This document shows, piece after piece, positions 6,341 through 10,447 of a DNA stretch of 10,447 bases. Positions within the stretch are counted from its first letter, which is position 1. Each line of letters starts with the position of its first letter. The DNA comes from JTS-RE9 sp964649195 (GTDB lineage: Bacteria; Planctomycetota; Phycisphaerae; Phycisphaerales; Phycisphaeraceae): assembly GCA_964649195.1 (NCBI GenBank), contig CAZYPK010000176.1, positions 1-10,447 on the forward strand, read 5' to 3'. A model generated the notes under the pieces. That model was not told the DNA's origin. It searched no databases and saw only the letters and a list, made by a program, of their open reading frames with translations. Position numbers and translations under genes: made by a program.

Positions 6341-7333
6341 ATGAACATGACCACACGCCAACTCATCTTCGCCGGCCTCGTCGCCCTGCCGCTTTCCGCA
6401 GGCGGGCTGTGGCTCCATGCGGAGGACAAACCCGCACCCCCGGCGAAACCGCCGGTTCAAGATGGCGAACAGGGCAAGGGCGAGCCGCGGCCTGAGCCGC
6501 GCGTGAAGGATGCCCGTGAGAAAGACAGCCGTGATAAAGACCGCGATAAGGATGGCCGCGATGATCGCCGTCCGCGCGGCGAATGGGGCGGCCCGCGCAT
6601 GACCCCCGGAGGGCCGGGGGCGACTGATGGATATTCCGGGGGCTCCGGGGGCTCCGGGGGCCAGTTCAACCAGTTTTCCGCCGATGAGCTTCGCCTGATG
6701 ATCGAGTCGGTGCAGCCGAGGAATCCCCGCCTGGCCGAGAGGATGAAGGATCGCTTCGCCGACGCCATCGCCAGGAAGCCGGCCAAGCTCACGCAGGAGC
6801 AGATCGACGCGGTGATGTCGGTGTTCGAGGACCGCGAACCCCACCTGGCCGTCCGCATCAAGGAATCGCTGAAGGACAACCCCGATCGCGTCGCCACCAT
6901 GCTCGCCTTCCACTGGCCCCGCCTGGAGAAGGCGATCGAGTTGAAGAGGACCGACCGCGAGCTTTACGACGCCCAGACGGTGGAGATTCTCAAGCAGGGT
7001 GAAACGCGCAGCCTCGTGTGGAAACTCAGCAGGGCCTTTCAGGACAAGAACGAGGCCGAGGCCGTCAAGCTTCAGGACGACATCAAGGCCAGGCTTCAGG
7101 AACAGCACAAGGCCCGTCAAACCCTCCGCCACCTCGAACTGGCGCGGATGAACGACAAGATCAAAAAGCTCAGCGAGGAAATCACCGCCGAAGAAGCCGG
7201 CTCGGCGCAGGTCATCGACAAACACTTCAACGACATGCTCAAATGGGCCCAGACCCGCCGGGAGCGCGGCGGCGAAAGACCTGACCGCCCGGAACGACCC
7301 GACCGCCCGGAAAAGAAAGAGAAGCCGGAGTGA
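6341..7333 (+). CDS. Secreted charged helical protein of the sigma operon
   Basis: A 330-residue protein of unknown function, 12 bases after the putative anti-sigma gene. Residues 1-27 are a signal peptide (hydrophobic LIFAGLVALPLSAGG, then LHAED). Residues 30-105 are disordered: proline-rich, then Lys/Asp/Arg repeats (KDSRDKDRDKDGRDDR), then a GGSGGSGG spacer. Residues 112-305 are predicted helical, with LTQEQIDAVMSVFEDREPHL and a second helical stretch at about 230-300. The tail is RPDRPERPDRPEKKEKPE. Similar extracytoplasmic helical proteins (ENP-R-A--L-type repeats) occur after sigma/anti-sigma pairs in planctomycetes. The LTxxQ string recalls Spy/CnrX-like periplasmic sensors, but one short motif is not proof. 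A sensing or effector role in the envelope is inference. Confidence 0.8.
   Translation: MNMTTRQLIFAGLVALPLSAGGLWLHAEDKPAPPAKPPVQDGEQGKGEPRPEPRVKDAREKDSRDKDRDKDGRDDRRPRGEWGGPRMTPGGPGATDGYSGGSGGSGGQFNQFSADELRLMIESVQPRNPRLAERMKDRFADAIARKPAKLTQEQIDAVMSVFEDREPHLAVRIKESLKDNPDRVATMLAFHWPRLEKAIELKRTDRELYDAQTVEILKQGETRSLVWKLSRAFQDKNEAEAVKLQDDIKARLQEQHKARQTLRHLELARMNDKIKKLSEEITAEEAGSAQVIDKHFNDMLKWAQTRRERGGERPDRPERPDRPEKKEKPE
6616..6660 (+). repeat. Tandem 9-base G-rich repeat coding for Gly-Gly-Ser
   Basis: Three units of CCGGGGGCT at 6636-6660 encode the GGSGGSGG spacer. With the run at 6616-6620 there are four G5 runs within 45 bases on the coding strand, so a G-quadruplex is possible in DNA or mRNA. 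It separates the charged disordered part from the helical domain of the secreted protein. Confidence 0.6.
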
Positions 7334-7371
7334 GAGGCGGGTTTGGGTGCCGTACAAACTTGGGCTTTCCC

Positions 7372-8220
7372 TCACGTCGTCAACACCGGCAACCGTTTCG
7401 TTTTCAGCTTCCGCGCCACTTCTCCAAGAATCTCCGCTGTCGTCGGCGGTTCGCCTTCCCGCAGTGCGGTTTGCACATCGTCCCAGGTTGTGTGAACAAC
7501 GCGCGGCTCCTGAATCCGATGCGCTCCATCGATCATTTCAAAACGATAGATGAGCCAGGTGATCTCACCGCTTTCGTAATTCGACGCTTCCTTCATCTTC
7601 GGCAACGAGTCGAAGAACAACGAATCCACCGCAACAAAAAACTTGCGCCCCCATCGCCTGAAAATCGGGACCTTCAAGGCAAGCTGAGGCATCAATCGCT
7701 TTTGCGCCGAAGACCGCCAATCAGGTCGGCGTTCAAAGCCCGCAGGCACGTTGCCCGTTCGCAAGAACCGATTGAACCCCGGACGAATCGATTGACCTGA
7801 AAAATAAACGGCCTGAACCTCCAACGCAACGAAATCATCCGGCTCACTCTTCTCATCAATCGACGAAACGAGAAAGTCAACCTTGCCGACGCGATGTGTT
7901 TTGTTGCCCCGCGTTGTTGAAGCCTTGTTCACGCGCAGGACATGCACTTCAGGCGCCGCCACGATCTTCCTGCCTTCACCAAAAGCCAGTTTGCCGACAT
8001 CTCTGAATATCCGATTCGATTCGAGGAACCGCACAGGACATAGCGACGCCAATGCCCGGCCATCACTCATGGAACAGATCGCCAGCGGATCCTTCCTGCC
8101 GTTCTTGGTGCATGGGCTGTTCTTGAACGGACATCGCTTCTTTTTTCGATCCGACGCGGCGAGCGCGGTATGATCCTCCACGGCGTGACCGAACACCTCA
8201 GCGATGCGGAGCAGTGCCAT
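7372..8220 (-). CDS. NotI-family type II restriction endonuclease
   Basis: A 282-residue protein resembling the NotI restriction endonuclease family. The N-terminal IAEVFGH is followed by four cysteines, C30, C37, C49 and C61 (CPFKNSPC, ICS, LCPVRF). These match the cysteine cluster that binds iron in NotI. The nuclease core follows: KIVAAPE, then VDFLVSS with D115 and LEVQAVYFSG with E134 and Q136. This gives the D...E-x-Q variant of the PD-(D/E)xK active site known from NotI. The C-terminal half is less conserved and probably holds target-recognition parts. The ATG at 8220 is supported by GAGG 8 bases upstream and by similarity reaching the first residues. It is head-to-head with the methyltransferase gene. 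Base composition is lower in GC (29 and 33 of 60 in two lines I counted, against 38 of 60 in the methyltransferase), suggesting a separate origin. Confidence 0.85.
   Translation of the reverse strand: MALLRIAEVFGHAVEDHTALAASDRKKKRCPFKNSPCTKNGRKDPLAICSMSDGRALASLCPVRFLESNRIFRDVGKLAFGEGRKIVAAPEVHVLRVNKASTTRGNKTHRVGKVDFLVSSIDEKSEPDDFVALEVQAVYFSGQSIRPGFNRFLRTGNVPAGFERRPDWRSSAQKRLMPQLALKVPIFRRWGRKFFVAVDSLFFDSLPKMKEASNYESGEITWLIYRFEMIDGAHRIQEPRVVHTTWDDVQTALREGEPPTTAEILGEVARKLKTKRLPVLTT
8169..8174 (+). promoter_or_regulatory. Weak candidate -10 box for the methyltransferase gene
   Basis: TATGAT lies about 48 bases before the ATG at 8222, inside the N-terminal codons of the oppositely oriented nuclease gene. 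With no free intergenic DNA the promoter must lie in this coding region. No good -35 box is seen, so this is only a candidate. Confidence 0.25.
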
Positions 8221-8232
8221 AATGACGACCTC
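8208..8232. promoter_or_regulatory. Crossed ribosome binding sites of the R-M pair
   Basis: GGAG at 8208-8211 (plus) is 10 bases before the methyltransferase ATG (8222) and lies within the first codons of the nuclease gene. GAGG on the minus strand (8232-8229) is 8 bases before the nuclease ATG (8220) and lies within the first codons of the methyltransferase gene. The two start codons are separated by a single base. The 5' ends of the two transcripts must therefore overlap and be complementary. Confidence 0.6.
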
Positions 8233-9187
8233 GACAGCGATAATTCAGGACAAGGCGAAGGTCGTTAATGTAGCGAGTGTCTCGCACCACAGCCCGTTTC
8301 GCTACCCCGGCGGCAAAACCTGGTTTGTGCCTCACATGCGATCGTGGATCGGTTCCCTCCATCGCAAACCGGGCGTCCTGCTGGAGCCGTTCGCAGGCGG
8401 CGCCATCGTCGGCCTGACGATCGCCGCCGAAAATCTCGCGCGGCATGTCATCATTGCGGAACTGGACGATTCGGTCGCCTCCGTCTGGCAGTGCATTTTC
8501 TCGGAGGACTGCGACTGGCTCATCGAGCGGATCATGAGCTATGAAATCAGCCGCGAAAATGTTCTTAAGACACTGGCGGAGGAACCCGCGGGGCGGAAAG
8601 AACTGGCGTTTCACACCATCCTGCGAAACCGCGTTCAGCGAGGAGGCATCCTTGCCGCCGGCGCCACGCTGGTGAAAAACGGCGAAAACGGACGCGGTGT
8701 CGCCTCGCGGTGGTACCCGCAGACGCTGGCGAAGCGAATCAGGCATTTGCGCGACCTGTCGCACAGGATCACCTTCGAACATTGCGACGCCCTCACGCTG
8801 ATCCGCCGCCATCTGCGAAGAACCACGACCGCCTACTTCGTGGACCCACCGTACACCGCCGGCGGCAAGAGCGCGGGGTCGAGACTCTACACCCACAGCC
8901 ACATCGATCACGAAGCTCTGTTCGCCCTGCTTTCAAAGGCCAACGGCCCCGTGCTCATGACGTATGACGATGCCCCGGAAGTTCGCGGGCTGGCGCAGCG
9001 TTTCGGCTTTCAGGTGGAGGAAGTGCCGATGAAGAACACCCATCATGCGGTGATGCACGAACTGGTCATCTCCAACATGGGCACATGCGTTTCGCAGATG
9101 TCGGCACGCAGGCTCGCAACGAAGCTGACTTCACGACTCGCCGCCGCGCAGCGCGACAAGCGGCCGCCGCCGGCGCTTTTCAAGTGA
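8222..9187 (+). CDS. D12-class DNA adenine N6-methyltransferase of the R-M pair
   Basis: A 321-residue enzyme that transfers a methyl group from S-adenosylmethionine to the N6 of adenine, protecting host DNA from the adjacent nuclease. Class D12 (Dam-like, alpha order) motifs: FRYPGGK at 26-32 (motif X), EPFAGGAIVGL at 55-65 (motif I, cofactor binding), AELDD at 79-83 (motif II) and the catalytic DPPY at 208-211 (motif IV), all in the expected order. Residues 136-170 (RNRVQRGG...GRGVASRWYPQTL) lie where target recognition is expected in this class. An upstream in-frame ATG at 8204 lacks a ribosome binding site and would overlap the nuclease start, so 8222 is preferred. The gene ends only 10 bases from the convergent GGDEF gene. 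A GCGGCCGC site lies in it at 9160-9167. Confidence 0.92.
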   Translation: MTTSTAIIQDKAKVVNVASVSHHSPFRYPGGKTWFVPHMRSWIGSLHRKPGVLLEPFAGGAIVGLTIAAENLARHVIIAELDDSVASVWQCIFSEDCDWLIERIMSYEISRENVLKTLAEEPAGRKELAFHTILRNRVQRGGILAAGATLVKNGENGRGVASRWYPQTLAKRIRHLRDLSHRITFEHCDALTLIRRHLRRTTTAYFVDPPYTAGGKSAGSRLYTHSHIDHEALFALLSKANGPVLMTYDDAPEVRGLAQRFGFQVEEVPMKNTHHAVMHELVISNMGTCVSQMSARRLATKLTSRLAAAQRDKRPPPALFK

Positions 9188-9197
9188 CCGTCACATC

Positions 9198-10274
9198 TCA
9201 CCCCGCTTGCGCCAGCATCCCGTGATCGCCGGCATCGTCCGCGCTCACCAGCCGATCGCGCCCCGTGCGCTTGGCGCGCAGCAAGGCGTCGTCCGCCTGG
9301 GCGAGCAGCAGGTCTGTTTCAATTCTTGTTCCGCCGGGAAGAAACACCATGCCCACGCTTGCCGTCACCGGCACGGCCAGTTCGTTCACGCGGATGGGGC
9401 CGTCGCTGATGCGCAACCGCAGTCGCTCGGCGATGCGCAGGGCGGCCATCTGGCAGCCGGGGTTGCTCAGGACCACCGCAAACTCTTCGCCGCCGAAGCG
9501 GGCCACGGTGTCTTCCTGCCTCAGCGCCGCGAGCATTCGCCGGGCGGTCTGCCGCAGCACCTCGTCGCCGGCCAGGTGGCCGTAGGCGTCGTTGATCTGC
9601 TTGAAGTGATCCAGATCGACCATCAGCACCGCGAGCGTGCCCTGGCCGTGGGCGACGATCTGCCGTTTCTGATGCAGCACCTCGAAAAGGCCGTCGCGGT
9701 TCCACAGGCGGGTCAGCGGATCGATCATCGCCTGCCTGGCCTCGCTGACAAGCTGGCCCAGCAGGTCGCGCTGAATCTGGCTGGACATCGATTCCCGCAG
9801 TTCGGTTTCGACCATCATGGCCAGGTCCGCCAGCGCCTGCCGATCATCGCGGCCCATGCGGCGAGGCTTGCGGTCGATCACGCACAACGCCCCGATGCGA
9901 AAGCCATCGGGCGACCTGATCGGACAGCCGGCGTAAAAGGCCAGGTGAGGCTCGCCGGTCACCAGCGGATTGCTTTCGAAGCGGGGATCGTGAGCCGCAT
10001 CGGTGATGACATTCGCCTCATCGCTGAGAATGGTGTAGCCGCAAATGGATTCCTCGCGCGGAAGCTGCGTCGCGCTGAAGCCTTGAATGGACTTGAACCA
10101 CTGCCGATCGTGATCGACCAGGGAAATGGCGGCAATGGGAACGCCAAGCAGCTTCCGCGCCAGCCGGGTGATGCGCTCAAACCGCTCCTCGATGGGCGTG
10201 TCGAGCACGTTCAACTGCGTCAGCGCAGCCTGACGCCGGCATTCATCTGGGGCCATGGGCGGAGCAATCATCAT
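9198..10274 (-). CDS. GAF-GGDEF diguanylate cyclase
   Basis: A 358-residue soluble enzyme that makes cyclic di-GMP from two GTP. A GAF sensor domain spans about 30-155 (FERITRLARKLLGVPIAAIS, FYAGCPI, GFRIGALCVID). A short helical linker at about 156-185 joins it to the GGDEF domain (186-345), which has DPLTRLWNR, the metal- and substrate-binding VDLDHFKQINDAYGH, and the intact active-site loop GGEEF at 261-265. RQED at 252-255 is an RxxD inhibitory site exactly five residues before the loop, so product feedback inhibition is expected. No membrane segment or signal peptide is seen. GGAG lies 4 bases before the ATG at 10274 and 7 before the ATG at 10271; either may be used. A longer reading from 10388 would translate the hairpin repeat upstream and is not believed. 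The GAF ligand cannot be told. Confidence 0.93.
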   Translation of the reverse strand: MMIAPPMAPDECRRQAALTQLNVLDTPIEERFERITRLARKLLGVPIAAISLVDHDRQWFKSIQGFSATQLPREESICGYTILSDEANVITDAAHDPRFESNPLVTGEPHLAFYAGCPIRSPDGFRIGALCVIDRKPRRMGRDDRQALADLAMMVETELRESMSSQIQRDLLGQLVSEARQAMIDPLTRLWNRDGLFEVLHQKRQIVAHGQGTLAVLMVDLDHFKQINDAYGHLAGDEVLRQTARRMLAALRQEDTVARFGGEEFAVVLSNPGCQMAALRIAERLRLRISDGPIRVNELAVPVTASVGMVFLPGGTRIETDLLLAQADDALLRAKRTGRDRLVSADDAGDHGMLAQAG

Positions 10275-10352
10275 GCTTCTCCGACGTGTGAACGAAACGC
10301 GCCCCACCCCTCGTCTCCATCGGCAGAATCGAAGGCGAACATCAGGACTTTT

Positions 10353-10390
10353 GGGTGGCTGGGGCTGAGTCCGCGAAGCCTCGGCCACCC
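10353..10390 (+). repeat. 14-bp hairpin with G-U wobbles, upstream of the GGDEF gene
   Basis: GGGTGGCTGGGGCT (10353-10366) pairs with AGCCTCGGCCACCC (10377-10390) around a 10-base loop. As plus-strand RNA all 14 positions pair, two of them as G-U. As minus-strand RNA those two become C-A mismatches, so the plus-strand transcript is the likely folding form. It lies 79 bases upstream of the GGDEF start but in the opposite sense. It resembles repeats I associate with planctomycete intergenic regions; that is memory, not a search. Confidence 0.6.
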
Positions 10391-10446
10391 GACGGGAGGG
10401 CGAGGCTCCCGCCGAGCCGTCTGTTGACGAAGCCTGTCCGCAGGCT
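10391..10446. repeat. Further hairpins at the window edge
   Basis: CGGGAG (10393-10398) can pair with CTCCCG (10406-10411), and GGCTC (10404-10408) can pair with GAGCC (10414-10418); these two are mutually exclusive. A third hairpin is AGCCTG-TCCG-CAGGCT at 10431-10446. With the hairpin at 10353-10390 they form a compact structured block that runs to the window end. No gene is visible from 10275 to 10447. Confidence 0.5.
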
Positions 10447-10447
10447 G

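Noticed and set aside
7334..7371. A bidirectional terminator between the secreted protein gene and the nuclease gene
   Set aside because: Only GTGAG and CTCAC complement each other across a loop of over 30 bases; there is no stable stem with a T run.
6185..7375. A minus-strand open frame of about 396 codons across the secreted protein gene
   Set aside because: The plus-strand gene has a signal peptide and operon context; the reverse product is a low-complexity shadow.
10275..10388. An N-terminal extension of the GGDEF protein to 10388
   Set aside because: It would translate the hairpin repeat, has no ribosome binding site, and GGAG sits correctly before the ATGs at 10274/10271.
9207..10427. 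A plus-strand open frame of about 406 codons across the GGDEF gene
   Set aside because: It is the complement of a gene with intact GAF and GGDEF motifs; its product has no recognisable family.
10275..10447. A cyclic di-GMP riboswitch in front of the GGDEF gene
   Set aside because: The conserved GEMM strings are not seen, and the best hairpin favours the strand opposite to the gene.

Overview
The window looks like a chromosomal piece of a planctomycete, possibly from the Phycisphaerae side. The evidence is a large secreted cytochrome of the PSCyt1/DUF1549/DUF1553 type (a hallmark of Planctomycetota and relatives), high GC in most genes, an ECF sigma factor followed by a one-pass membrane protein and a secreted helical protein, and many short-unit repeats in and between genes. 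The taxonomic call is inference; no marker gene is present.

Layout. 87-317 (-): small DUF5678-like protein. 344-3664 (-): about 1,106-residue secreted di-heme DUF1549/DUF1553 protein. 3665-4057: divergent control region with -10-like boxes for both flanking genes and an inverted array of 8-base repeats. 4058-4771 (+): YebC/TACO1 translation factor. 4771-4942: a near-palindromic heptamer-repeat element. 4996-7333 (+): probable operon of ECF sigma factor, putative anti-sigma membrane protein and secreted charged helical protein. 7372-9187: a compact restriction-modification cassette, with a NotI-family endonuclease (-) and a D12-class adenine methyltransferase (+) whose start codons are one base apart. 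9198-10274 (-): GAF-GGDEF diguanylate cyclase. 10353-10446: a cluster of hairpins resembling another dispersed repeat.

The most unusual feature is the heptamer element. It has arms of GTTCCGA/TCGGAAC units, a small core hairpin (GAGGG...CCCTC) and a block of AAATCCG units. One copy lies between yebC and the sigma gene. A second copy, almost identical through its core, sits in frame inside the DUF1549 domain of the cytochrome gene and adds about 52 residues. Both heptamers are free of stop codons in all six frames, and because 7 is not a multiple of 3, gain or loss of one unit would shift the frame. Two degenerate AAATCNN arrays and an 8-base inverted array lie nearby.

The second point of interest is the restriction-modification pair. 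The nuclease has the NotI-type four-cysteine pattern and an E-x-Q active-site motif, but its partner is an adenine methyltransferase, so its target is unlikely to be the NotI site GCGGCCGC. That site in fact occurs in the methyltransferase gene itself.
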